Assembly (NCBI GenBank): GCA_026388915.1
Contig: JAPLIW010000712.1
Span: forward strand, 1-16,451
Source: Deltaproteobacteria bacterium
Lineage (GTDB): Bacteria > Desulfobacterota > SM23-61
Direction of reading: 5' to 3'
DNA length: 16,451 nt
Shown here: in pieces, positions 1 to 6,992 of the stretch
How the letters are laid out: each line of letters opens with the position of its first letter
Position numbering within the stretch: position 1 is the stretch's first letter
Made by a program: the position numbers and the translations under genes
Notes under the pieces: generated by a model
The model's database searches: none
Seen by the model: the letters and a program-made list of their open reading frames with translations, nothing else
What the model was told of the DNA's origin: nothing

Positions 1-1
1 G

Positions 2-745
2 ATGAGTATTACCGGCACCGAAGAATCCGGGCCGCTTCGGGTTGGATTGGCCATCGGGGATATCATCACCGCCCTCTTTGCTACCTACGGGATCCTGAGC
101 GCGCTTTATGCCCGGGAGAGAACCGGAAAAGGACAATGGGTGACCACCTCGATCCTCGAAGCAACCGTGGCAATTCTTACCATGCAGGCCGGTAAGTACT
201 TCGCCACCGGCCAGCCGCCGGGGCCCGCGGGAAACCACCATCCGGTTATCTCTCCTTATGGCGTTTACCAGACTAAAGACAAGCCCATGAATATCGCCGT
301 TGGGACCGAGACTATGTGGAAGAATTTCTGCCGGGTTATTGCCCGGCCGGAGCTGGAAACGGATGAAAGATTCCAAAAAAACAACGACCGAGTCAAGAAC
401 CGCCCGGAGCTCAACAAACTGATCGAAAAGGCCTTAGCCCCAACAACACAAGCGGAATGGGTTGAGGCATTCAATCAGGCGGGGATTCCCTGCGGCCCGA
501 TTTACACCATCGACCAGGTATTCAAAGACCCTCAGGTCTTTCATCAGAAGATGTTCCTGGAAGTCGACCATCCCAAGACAGGCAGGATTCCCATGACCGG
601 ACTGCCGGTTCAGCTATCGGAGAATTCCCCGGAGGTCTTTCTCCCACCCCCCCTTCTGGGGGAACATACCGGAGAAGTTCTGCAAAAATTTGGGTTCTCT
701 CGGGAAGAAATCCAGCATTTATTCGCCGAAAAGATTGTTTCTTAA
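2..745 (+). CDS. CaiB/BaiF family III CoA-transferase, 5'-truncated by window edge
   Basis: This is the C-terminal 247 residues of a family III acyl-CoA transferase, which moves CoA between two carboxylic acids in the cytoplasm through enzyme-bound anhydride and thioester intermediates. The segment GLAIGD carries the likely catalytic Asp (residue 20 of the visible part, matching Asp169 of formyl-CoA transferase). The family pieces YGILSALYARERTGKGQ and PPLLGEHTGEVL follow. Exactly 227 residues follow the Asp here and also in the complete paralogue at 2658-3848, so about 149 residues should lie upstream of the window. The first visible ATG is therefore internal and not the true start. The next gene begins 60 bases downstream in the same direction, which suggests one operon. 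The acid substrate cannot be read from the sequence. Confidence 0.93.
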   Translation: MSITGTEESGPLRVGLAIGDIITALFATYGILSALYARERTGKGQWVTTSILEATVAILTMQAGKYFATGQPPGPAGNHHPVISPYGVYQTKDKPMNIAVGTETMWKNFCRVIARPELETDERFQKNNDRVKNRPELNKLIEKALAPTTQAEWVEAFNQAGIPCGPIYTIDQVFKDPQVFHQKMFLEVDHPKTGRIPMTGLPVQLSENSPEVFLPPPLLGEHTGEVLQKFGFSREEIQHLFAEKIVS

Positions 746-792
746 TTCTTTTCTGGCTGGCCGCCCTATGGATCAACCCATTAAATATGCAC

Positions 793-798
793 AGGAGG
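793..798 (+). promoter_or_regulatory. Ribosome binding site AGGAGG for the carboxyltransferase
   Basis: A perfect AGGAGG lies seven bases before the TTG at 806. This supports TTG as the start codon over the downstream in-frame ATG at 824. Confidence 0.8.
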
Positions 799-805
799 TT
801 GGAAA

Positions 806-2371
806 TTGGCCAAGGATGAGGGGATGCAAGAGGCAATTAAGAAGCTGCGGGAACGCCGGGCTCAAGCCCATGCCGCTGCCGGGCAGGAAAAAGTCGAGGA
901 AGTCCACCGGAAAGGCATTTTGACCGCCCGGGAGCGGATCGAGGCCCTTCTTGACCCGGGCACATTCGTTGAACAGTACCCTTTCGCCGAGCCCACCGGC
1001 CGGGATTTCGGCCTGGACCGCAAGCGTTTTCCGGGAGACGGGGCGGTTGTGGGTTGGGGGAGCATCGAGGGGCAGCGGGCCTACGTGACGGCCAATGACA
1101 GCCTGATCATGGGGGGGTCGGGGACCAGCTCTCATATTCGGAAAATAGCATTGACCATCGATCAGGCGGTGAAAAACGGATCCCCACTAATCCAGCTGAA
1201 CGATTCATCCGGGGGTAGAATCCAGGAGGGTACGGACAAGACCGCCTATGCGCTGTCTGTCTTTTACAGCAACACTCTTGCCTCCGGGGTTGTTCCCCAG
1301 ATCACCGCCATCCTGGGCCGCTGCGCCGGTTACGCGGTCTACGGCGCGGCCCTGACGGACTTCGTCTTCATCGTCGAAGGCCAGGGAGAGATGTTCATCA
1401 CCGGTCCGGCCATCATCCGGGAAATCACCGGGGAGGAGATCACCTTTGACAAGCTCGGCGGGGCGAAGGTTTGTACCCAGATCACCGGGGCGGCTGATTT
1501 TCTGGTTGCCAACGAGCAGGAATGTTTCCAACAGATCCGAAGACTGTTGGGCTTTTTTCCCCCCAACTGCCGGGAGCTGCCCCCGGATCGGCCCAATGAT
1601 GACCCCGTGGATCGATCGGTTGCCGAATTGGAGGATCTGGTCCCTTCGAATCCCCAGCGCGCCTACGACATCCGGAAGGTCATCCGGAAAATCGTGGATG
1701 GGGGCGACTTCATGGAGGCCAAACCTGACTTCGCCAGGAATATCGTCACCGGCTTCGCCCGGTTGGGAGGAATGTCCATCGGGGTCGTCGCCAACCAGCC
1801 CATGTTCCTGGGCGGTTCTCTTACCGTGGATTCTTCGGACAAGAGCGCCCGGTTCATTCGCTTTTGCGATGGCTTCAACATCCCGCTCCTCTTTCTGGTC
1901 GATACCCCCGGTTATCTTCCCGGGGTCCAGCAGGAGCACACGGGGATCATCCGCCATGGGGCTAAACTTCTCTACGCCTTCTGCGAATCAACCGTCCCCA
2001 AGGTGGCCATCACCCTCCGCAAGGCTTACGGCGGAGGCCACTGGGCCATGGGCGGCCATAATGCCCATGGAACCGATATCGCCTATGCCTGGCCCACTGC
2101 CGAGTTCGCCGTCATGGGAGCGGAACAGGCGGCCAAGCTTCTTTACAGCCGGGAATTGAAAGCGGCGGCGGATCCGGCCGCCCTCCTGCAGGAGAAGATC
2201 CGGGAGTACCGGGACCGTTTCGCCAATCCCTACCGCATGGCCGAGACCATGTGCATTGACGACGTGATCGAACCCGGGGACACCCGCCTGCGCCTGATCA
2301 AGGCTTTCCGTTCCCTCAAAGGCAAGAGAGAAGAGAAGCCTCCCCGGCGGCATGGAAATATACCGCTGTAG
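806..2371 (+). CDS. Acyl-CoA carboxylase/decarboxylase carboxyltransferase subunit (PccB/MmdA type)
   Basis: This 521-residue protein is a crotonase-fold carboxyltransferase of the propionyl-CoA carboxylase beta / methylmalonyl-CoA decarboxylase alpha family. It moves a carboxyl group between biotin and an acyl-CoA. The N-domain has NDSSGGRIQEG (residues 132-142) and MFITGPAIIREITGEE (196-211). The C-domain has VDTPGYLPGVQQEHTGIIRHG (365-385, the G-I-I-R-H-G motif) and AWPTAEFAVMG (428-438). The C-terminus is the typical HGNIPL. Family members run 510-540 residues, so it is full length. The start is TTG with a strong AGGAGG. Two motifs are unusual: SGGAR has become SSGGR, and the specificity segment normally YGGAY(D/I)VM reads YGGGHWAM, placing Trp413 at the key position. 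No biotin carboxylase, biotin carrier or membrane decarboxylase subunit is in the window. The flanking CoA-transferases suggest a shared acid-degradation pathway (inference). Confidence 0.93.
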   Translation: MAKDEGMQEAIKKLRERRAQAHAAAGQEKVEEVHRKGILTARERIEALLDPGTFVEQYPFAEPTGRDFGLDRKRFPGDGAVVGWGSIEGQRAYVTANDSLIMGGSGTSSHIRKIALTIDQAVKNGSPLIQLNDSSGGRIQEGTDKTAYALSVFYSNTLASGVVPQITAILGRCAGYAVYGAALTDFVFIVEGQGEMFITGPAIIREITGEEITFDKLGGAKVCTQITGAADFLVANEQECFQQIRRLLGFFPPNCRELPPDRPNDDPVDRSVAELEDLVPSNPQRAYDIRKVIRKIVDGGDFMEAKPDFARNIVTGFARLGGMSIGVVANQPMFLGGSLTVDSSDKSARFIRFCDGFNIPLLFLVDTPGYLPGVQQEHTGIIRHGAKLLYAFCESTVPKVAITLRKAYGGGHWAMGGHNAHGTDIAYAWPTAEFAVMGAEQAAKLLYSRELKAAADPAALLQEKIREYRDRFANPYRMAETMCIDDVIEPGDTRLRLIKAFRSLKGKREEKPPRRHGNIPL

Positions 2372-2425
2372 GCGGGGAATAGACCCTATCTTTGAAATAG
2401 AGGGCAACCCAGGAAAGATCCTTAA

Positions 2426-2596
2426 CCAGGCTTGTCAAAAGAGAAAATAAATGAGACCCCAAAATGCCAGGCCCACTGGAAGGATTTAACCGGCACGCCG
2501 ATGAAATTCTCCCGGACGCCCTGTAAAATCCAAAAAGCCTGTCCGGATGTAGGCCAGGATACGGAAGAGATCCTGAAAAACCTGGGGATGGTTTAA
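2426..2596 (+). pseudogene. C-terminal remnant of a third CaiB/BaiF CoA-transferase
   Basis: The frame ending at TAA 2594-2596 has no good start. Its translation aligns with the C-terminal tail of the complete CoA-transferase downstream: LTGTPMKFSRTP matches VTGIPVKLSRTP, and VGQDTEEILKNLG matches LGQHTEEILTGVLG. The weaker upstream part (SKEKINETPKC against VKEVDHPTC) also fits. An in-frame stop at 2423-2425 closes it upstream, and the proline-rich stretch between the two matches is degraded. It is a gene scrap of about 56 codons left between the carboxyltransferase and the intact CoA-transferase. A second, out-of-frame hint is ATG at 2464 reading MPGPLEG, which resembles a CoA-transferase N-terminus; the scrap could come from a large internal deletion. 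Calling it a remnant is inference from homology to its neighbour. Confidence 0.75.
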
Positions 2597-2657
2597 TTGA
2601 CGTCTTATGAACTCCGTGGTAAAAGATTCCTAAATCCCTCTGTAAAGGAGATTTTTC

Positions 2658-3848
2658 ATGGCTGGACCTCTTGCCGGAATACGGGTACTGGACCTCACCC
2701 GGGCGTTGGCCGGCCCGTACTGCACGATGATGCTGGGCGACATGGGCGCGGAAGTGATCAAGGTGGAGTCTCCGGACGGAGGCGATGACTCCCGGGCCTG
2801 GGCGCCGCCTTTCATCGGGAAGGAAAGCGCCTACTATCTCTCCTGCAACAAAAACAAGAAAAGCATGACCCTGAACCTGCGCTCGGAGGGGGCCAAGAAA
2901 ATCCTTACCAACTTGATCAAGGTCTCGGATGTGGTGGTGGAAAACTTCCGGCCCGGGGTGATGAAAAAGATGGGGTTCCCCTACGAAACCCTCAAGGCCA
3001 TCAACCCGAAAGTGATCTTCTGTTCCATTACCGGCTTCGGCACGAAGGGGCCGGATGCTCAGAAGCCCGGTTTTGACTTGATCGCCCAGGGCATGAGCGG
3101 TTTTATGTCCTTTACCGGCGAATTGGGAGGGGGTCCGATCAAGGTCGGGGTCGCCCTTGCCGACATCAACTCCGGCATGTTTGCGGCTTATGGCATTCTA
3201 ACGGCCCTCTACCACCGGGAAAAAACCGGGGAGGGACAGGTGGTGGAGACCTCTCTCTTTGAAACCATGGTGGCCCAGTTGACCTTCCAGGCCGGCCGAT
3301 ACTTCGCCACCGGGATTCCTCCTAAACCCGAGGGGAACCGCCATCCCTTGATTGCCCCTTATGAAAGCTTCCATTGCCAGGACGGGTACATCAATATTGC
3401 CGCGGGCAACGATAATCTGTATGCCCAAGCCTGCCAAGCCATCGGGCTTCCCGAGTTAATCAAAGATCCGCGGTTTCTGAACAACGGGATCCGGGTAAAG
3501 AACCGCGAGGCCCTGACTGCCCTCATAGAAGAGAAAATGAAGGCCTTGAAAGTGAAAGACCTGCAGAAAAAACTGGACGCCTTGGGGGTTCCCAACGGTC
3601 CCATCTGGTCGCTCGACCAGACTCTTACCTCGGAACAGGCCTACGCCCTGGAAATGGTCAAAGAAGTCGACCACCCCACCTGCGGAAAAATCAAGGTCAC
3701 CGGCATTCCGGTAAAACTCTCCCGTACGCCCGGCGCGGTCGAACTCCCCCCGCCGACCTTGGGGCAGCACACCGAAGAGATTCTCACGGGAGTTTTGGGA
3801 TACCCGAAAGGAGAAGTGGAAAGATTGAGGAAGGAAAAAGTGATTTAA
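2658..3848 (+). CDS. CaiB/BaiF family III CoA-transferase
   Basis: This is a complete 396-residue family III CoA-transferase. The N-terminus MAGPLAGIRVLDLTRALAGP and the segment GDMGAEVIKVE (27-37) are typical of the CoA-binding Rossmann-like domain. ENFRPG (95-100), PGFDLIAQGMSG (137-148) and GVALADINSG (164-173) follow. Asp169 in the last of these matches the catalytic Asp169 of formyl-CoA transferase. The tail PPPTLGQHTEEIL is also typical. An AAGGAG lies seven bases before the ATG. It is clearly paralogous to the partial gene at 2-745, with the same spacing from Asp to C-terminus. The two flank a carboxyltransferase, so they may activate different acids of one pathway, for example by moving CoA from the pathway product to a new substrate (inference). 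Transcription probably stops at the hairpin beginning six bases downstream. Confidence 0.95.
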   Translation: MAGPLAGIRVLDLTRALAGPYCTMMLGDMGAEVIKVESPDGGDDSRAWAPPFIGKESAYYLSCNKNKKSMTLNLRSEGAKKILTNLIKVSDVVVENFRPGVMKKMGFPYETLKAINPKVIFCSITGFGTKGPDAQKPGFDLIAQGMSGFMSFTGELGGGPIKVGVALADINSGMFAAYGILTALYHREKTGEGQVVETSLFETMVAQLTFQAGRYFATGIPPKPEGNRHPLIAPYESFHCQDGYINIAAGNDNLYAQACQAIGLPELIKDPRFLNNGIRVKNREALTALIEEKMKALKVKDLQKKLDALGVPNGPIWSLDQTLTSEQAYALEMVKEVDHPTCGKIKVTGIPVKLSRTPGAVELPPPTLGQHTEEILTGVLGYPKGEVERLRKEKVI

Positions 3849-3853
3849 AAGGC

Positions 3854-3934
3854 GTTGCCGGTTGCCAGTTGCAGGTTGCCGGTTAAATACCCTTAACCTG
3901 AAACTGGCAACCTGGAACCGGCAACAGGTTTTTT
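3854..3934 (+). terminator. Long imperfect hairpin followed by a T-run, between convergent genes
   Basis: Arms of 33 bases at 3854-3886 and 3893-3925 pair at 26 of 33 positions around a six-base loop, and a run of six T follows at 3929-3934. It starts just after the CoA-transferase stop and could act as an intrinsic terminator for the plus-strand cluster. The arms are built from variants of gttgccggtt, so it is also a copy of an interspersed repeat family. The stop codon of the minus-strand gene lies inside the right arm. Confidence 0.6.
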
Positions 3935-4600
3935 AGGCCGGCACGCCTTCACGCATAGCCCGCAGATGTTCTGGCTGATTCCCGCTTTTTTCACCAGGAC
4001 CTTCATCATCTGAAAGCAGCCTACATGGTCGAAATCCTCCGGCCTCTCCTTGATGGACTGGGAGGGACAGGAGGAGACGCAGGCCTGGCACTCCCCGCAG
4101 CCCCATGGCAAAGGCCTATCGAGTTTTAGCGGCATGTTGGTGAGAACGGTGATCAGCCGCTGGCGCGACCCGAATTGAGAGCTTACCAGGAGGTTGTTCC
4201 GGCCGATCCAGCCGATCCCCGCTCTGGCGGCGAGGTGTTTGTGGGAAACATGGGCCCACTGCTTTTCCCAATCGATGATCTGGGAGGCTGGGATGGGAAG
4301 GGCATCCCAGCCGCGGTCCTGGATGAAATTCATGATCCTCAAACCCATCTCATCCAGGAGCATATTGGCCCGCTGGTAATGGAAGAAATAGAGCCTGGTG
4401 GGCCCGTCTACGATGTCTTCGAGGACGCGGTCGGAGAGATGAAAGGCGATCGATACTGCTTTGTCCAGCCCCTTCAAAGTTTTCGCCGGCAACGAACATT
4501 GCCGTTCCGGAAGCCCGCTAATATCGGCCGCCCCAAAAAGCGAAGCCCCTTGCTGGAAAGCAAATTCTTTCAGCTGTTGATAACAATCTTTTCCTTCCAT
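3893..4600 (-). CDS. 4Fe-4S protein related to epoxyqueuosine reductase (QueG/COG1600-like)
   Basis: A 235-residue protein starting MEGKDCYQQL. The middle segment AARAGIGWIGRNNLLVSSQFG (124-144) matches the QueG signature, and two 4Fe-4S motifs follow: CGECQACVSSCP (Cys168, 171, 174, 178), then Cys195 with CGLCVKAC (Cys213, 216, 220). True QueG reduces epoxyqueuosine in tRNA using cobalamin and two clusters. It is longer (about 350 residues or more), and its VDxxPVLER catalytic block is not clearly present here. A queuosine role is therefore unproven, and this may be one of the shorter redox relatives. The frame stays open upstream to 4828, but those codons are a palindromic repeat, so the ATG at 4600 is preferred. 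The last dozen residues come from another repeat. The gene may be co-transcribed with trxC, whose stop lies 220 bases upstream. Confidence 0.75.
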   Translation of the reverse strand: MEGKDCYQQLKEFAFQQGASLFGAADISGLPERQCSLPAKTLKGLDKAVSIAFHLSDRVLEDIVDGPTRLYFFHYQRANMLLDEMGLRIMNFIQDRGWDALPIPASQIIDWEKQWAHVSHKHLAARAGIGWIGRNNLLVSSQFGSRQRLITVLTNMPLKLDRPLPWGCGECQACVSSCPSQSIKERPEDFDHVGCFQMMKVLVKKAGISQNICGLCVKACRPKKPVAGSRLPVSG

Positions 4601-4679
4601 ATCACCATTCCTATCTTTCAAGTTATTATCACCCCCACCCTGACCCTCCCCGAAGCTGTGAAAAAATTGGTTTTCAGCC

Positions 4680-4757
4680 GTCACCCCGGTGAAAACCGGG
4701 GTCCAGTAAGTTCGTAACACCTTGAAAACACTGGATTCCGGCTTTCGCCGGAATGAC
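4680..4757. repeat. Palindromic interspersed repeat (PAKAGIQ-type intergenic element)
   Basis: Two 27-base arms (4680-4706 and 4731-4757) are imperfect reverse complements. Each contains its own small hairpin, with stems ccccgg/ccgggg and ttccggc/gccggaa. The translated forms FRRKPES and RHSGESRNP are a familiar sign of this repeat type in proteobacterial genomes. It sits between trxC and the iron-sulfur protein gene and could fold in their shared transcript. Confidence 0.75.
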
Positions 4758-4820
4758 GTAAAAAAGAACTGAATCGATTTTTTCGAGGGGGATAAAAAAA
4801 GATGTTCAGCGGATAGGGAA

Positions 4821-5255
4821 TCAGGCATATGTCTGTACCCATCGCAAAAGAGAGTTCAGTTCCATGGCCCCGGGCTGGCGGGCCACTTCTTTTCCGTTTT
4901 TGAAGATGACCAGGGTGGGAATGCTCTGGATTCTGAATTGGCTGGCCAGCATTTGTTCCGTCTCGGTGTTCACCTTGGCCAGGCGGACCCTCGGCTCCAG
5001 GCGCGCGGCGGCCTGCTGGTAAACAGGGGCCATCATCTTGCAGGGACCGCACCAGGAGGCCCAGAAATCAACGACTACCGGGATTCCCGTACGTGTGATG
5101 GTCCTCTCAAAGGTCTCCGTAGTGAGCTCCACCGGGTGGGCGCCAAACAGGTCTTCTTTGCACTTGCCGCATTTGGGATGGTCGCTCAGCCGGTCACCCT
5201 GCACCCGATTCACGGCACTACATTTGGGGCAAACGATTTCCACGGTCTCTTGCAT
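4821..5255 (-). CDS. trxC: Thioredoxin with N-terminal zinc ribbon (thioredoxin 2 type)
   Basis: A 144-residue cytoplasmic disulfide reductase. The N-terminal zinc ribbon has CPKC (Cys9, Cys12) and CGKC (Cys29, Cys32), as in E. coli TrxC (139 residues). The thioredoxin fold carries the active site WASWCGPCK (Cys69, Cys72) and the cis-proline of SIPTLVIF (Pro113). A GTG fifteen bases upstream is in frame, but the run AAGGGGGG (5260-5267) lies four bases before the ATG at 5255 and makes that ATG the better start. It is divergent from uppP across 289 bases. The QueG-like iron-sulfur gene lies downstream on the same strand, so the two may be co-transcribed (inference). Confidence 0.93.
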   Translation of the reverse strand: MQETVEIVCPKCSAVNRVQGDRLSDHPKCGKCKEDLFGAHPVELTTETFERTITRTGIPVVVDFWASWCGPCKMMAPVYQQAAARLEPRVRLAKVNTETEQMLASQFRIQSIPTLVIFKNGKEVARQPGAMELNSLLRWVQTYA

Positions 5256-5343
5256 TTTACCCCCCTTCACCGAAAAACTGATAAACGAACGAAAGCCGCG
5301 CGTTTCTCGAACAAAGAAATATTTCCCTCCTCTATCTATTCAG

Positions 5344-5406
5344 ATGCTCCGGCAAGTTTTTGGCTTCTATTTTATCAATTCTTCATGCTCCGGGAAAAGC
5401 CAAAAA
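5344..5406. repeat. Combined direct and inverted repeats between trxC and uppP
   Basis: The nonamer atgctccgg occurs at 5344-5352 and 5385-5393, 41 bases apart. Shortly after each copy comes one arm of a perfect 10-base inverted repeat, tttttggctt at 5357-5366 and aagccaaaaa at 5397-5406. The arms could form a stem around a 30-base loop. The position in the divergent intergenic region allows an operator or leader role, but no function is shown. Confidence 0.5.
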
Positions 5407-5418
5407 ATCAAATATTTC

Positions 5419-5447
5419 TTGACATTTCATCCCTCAAACTTGATGAT
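5419..5447 (+). promoter_or_regulatory. Candidate sigma-70 promoter for uppP-dedA
   Basis: TTGACA at 5419-5424 is a perfect -35 box. Seventeen bases later GATGAT (5442-5447) matches TATAAT at four of six positions. It points toward uppP, whose start lies about 98 bases downstream. The weak -10 box keeps this tentative. Confidence 0.4.
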
Positions 5448-5544
5448 AAACATAATAAACATGAATAGTTGTGGAAAGGATACCCGGAAGGTGAGAATTT
5501 CTGTCATCTCCGATAAACCACCGAGGGGAGAAAAGAACTGAATC

Positions 5545-6372
5545 ATGGAGCTGTCCTCCCCTCCTTTTCAGGCCCTTCTTCTGGGTATCCTGCAGGGCCT
5601 GACGGAATTTCTGCCCATCAGCAGTTCGGCACACCTGATCCTCTTTCCCTGGTTCTTCCAGTGGAATAACCCCCTCTTGGACAGCCTTCCTTTTGACGTG
5701 ACCCTCCATGCCGGGACTCTTCTGGCCATTCTCTGGTATTTCTGGCGGGACTGGCTGGAAATGGTCGGCGGTTTCTTTCGAATCCTGATCAAAAGGAAAG
5801 CGGGGGATTTCCAAGAACGACTCGTTCTTTATATTATCCTGGCCACGATTCCCGCCGGGATCGCGGGTTTCCTTTTGGAAAAAACGATCGAAAGCACCTT
5901 CCGAAGTCCGGTTCTGATCACTCTCCCCCTGGTTTTCGTCAGTTTCCTGATGATCTATGCCGAAAGGCGAAATCGTCTCTCCCGTACGCTGGAAACGATC
6001 ACCCTCAAAGATGCGATGGTCATCGGCTTGGCTCAGGCTGTGGCCCTTCTTCCCGGTGTCTCCCGTTCCGGCATCACCATTACCACCGGTCTGTTCCGGG
6101 GCTACCGGCGGGAAGCAGCCACCCGGATCTCCTTTCTCCTGTCCACTCCGGCCAACGCCGGCGCGACCGTCCTGCAGAGCCGCCATCTTTTCTCCACCGG
6201 GGAAGGGGATTGGCTTTTGATCGCCATCGGCTTCATCTCCTCCGCGGCGGTAGGATACCTGGCCATCGCTTTTCTCATGCGTTACTTGCGAGGTCACACC
6301 CTGAATCTTTTTGTCGGCTACCGGCTCATCCTAGCCGCGACGGTAATCTTCTGGATTTTCTGGAAGGGATGA
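5545..6372 (+). CDS. uppP: Undecaprenyl-diphosphate phosphatase
   Basis: A 275-residue polytopic membrane enzyme (E. coli UppP 273) that removes a phosphate from undecaprenyl diphosphate, recycling the lipid carrier of cell-wall synthesis; loss or overproduction affects bacitracin resistance. Both active-site segments are present: QGLTEFLPISSSAHL (17-31, with the QxxxE pair Gln17/Glu21 and the serine cluster) and LLPGVSRSGITITTG (168-182, with Arg174). Hydrophobic segments fill most of the rest. An in-frame stop directly before the ATG fixes the N-terminal limit. The GGGGAG upstream is rather far (14 bases) from the ATG, so translation may be weak. The DedA gene follows after one base. Confidence 0.97.
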   Translation: MELSSPPFQALLLGILQGLTEFLPISSSAHLILFPWFFQWNNPLLDSLPFDVTLHAGTLLAILWYFWRDWLEMVGGFFRILIKRKAGDFQERLVLYIILATIPAGIAGFLLEKTIESTFRSPVLITLPLVFVSFLMIYAERRNRLSRTLETITLKDAMVIGLAQAVALLPGVSRSGITITTGLFRGYRREAATRISFLLSTPANAGATVLQSRHLFSTGEGDWLLIAIGFISSAAVGYLAIAFLMRYLRGHTLNLFVGYRLILAATVIFWIFWKG

Positions 6373-6373
6373 A

Positions 6374-6991
6374 ATGATTGCCCGGATTATCGAAGTCCTC
6401 GCCAAATTCATCATCGACATGATCTCTTCTTCGGGATACCTGGGGATTGTGATTCTCATGGGGATCGAGAGCGCCTGCATCCCTCTCCCATCGGAGATCA
6501 TCATGCCTTTCTCCGGTTACCTGGTCTTTCGGGGGGATTTTGAACTTTTCCGGACAGGCCTGGCAGGAGCGTTCGGCTGCCTGGTGGGCTCGGTCCCGGC
6601 ATACTATCTCGGGTTTTATGGGGGGAGGCCGCTGGTGGAACGGTACGGGAAATACGTCCTCATTTCCCACCGGGATTTGGACCTGGCCGACCGCTGGTTC
6701 GACCGTTACGGAGACTGGGCGATCTTCTTCAGCCGGCTGCTGCCGGTGGTCCGGACCTTCATCTCCTTCCCGGCCGGGGTCGCCCGGATGAACTTCACCC
6801 AATTTGTCATATACACCTTAATCGGGTCGTTCCCGTGGTGTCTGGGTCTGGCTTATATCGGAATGAAGTTAGGGGAGAACTGGGATACCCTGGGGGATTA
6901 TTTCCACCGGTTCGACATAATCATCGGGGTACTGATCGTCCTCGGAGTCGCCTACTACATCTGGCGCCATTTAAAAGGCAGGAAGGCTTGA
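6374..6991 (+). CDS. DedA/SNARE-associated (VTT domain) membrane protein
   Basis: A 205-residue inner-membrane protein of the DedA family. Some members recycle undecaprenyl phosphate or other phospholipids across the membrane. Visible family marks are GIESACIPLPSE (30-41) with its membrane-embedded acidic residues and the re-entrant segment FFSRLLPVVRTFISFPAGVA (118-137) with Arg121 and Arg127. A hydrophobic C-terminal helix follows. The ATG lies one base after the uppP stop, so the genes are probably translationally coupled. Pairing with UppP fits a shared role in the undecaprenyl phosphate cycle: UppP makes the monophosphate outside and a DedA protein could return it inside (inference). The stop is one base from the stop of the convergent gene. 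Confidence 0.92.
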   Translation: MIARIIEVLAKFIIDMISSSGYLGIVILMGIESACIPLPSEIIMPFSGYLVFRGDFELFRTGLAGAFGCLVGSVPAYYLGFYGGRPLVERYGKYVLISHRDLDLADRWFDRYGDWAIFFSRLLPVVRTFISFPAGVARMNFTQFVIYTLIGSFPWCLGLAYIGMKLGENWDTLGDYFHRFDIIIGVLIVLGVAYYIWRHLKGRKA

Positions 6992-6992
6992 A

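Noticed and set aside
1205..1957. A 250-codon minus-strand frame
   Set aside because: It lies wholly within the carboxyltransferase gene in the opposite direction and resembles no family.
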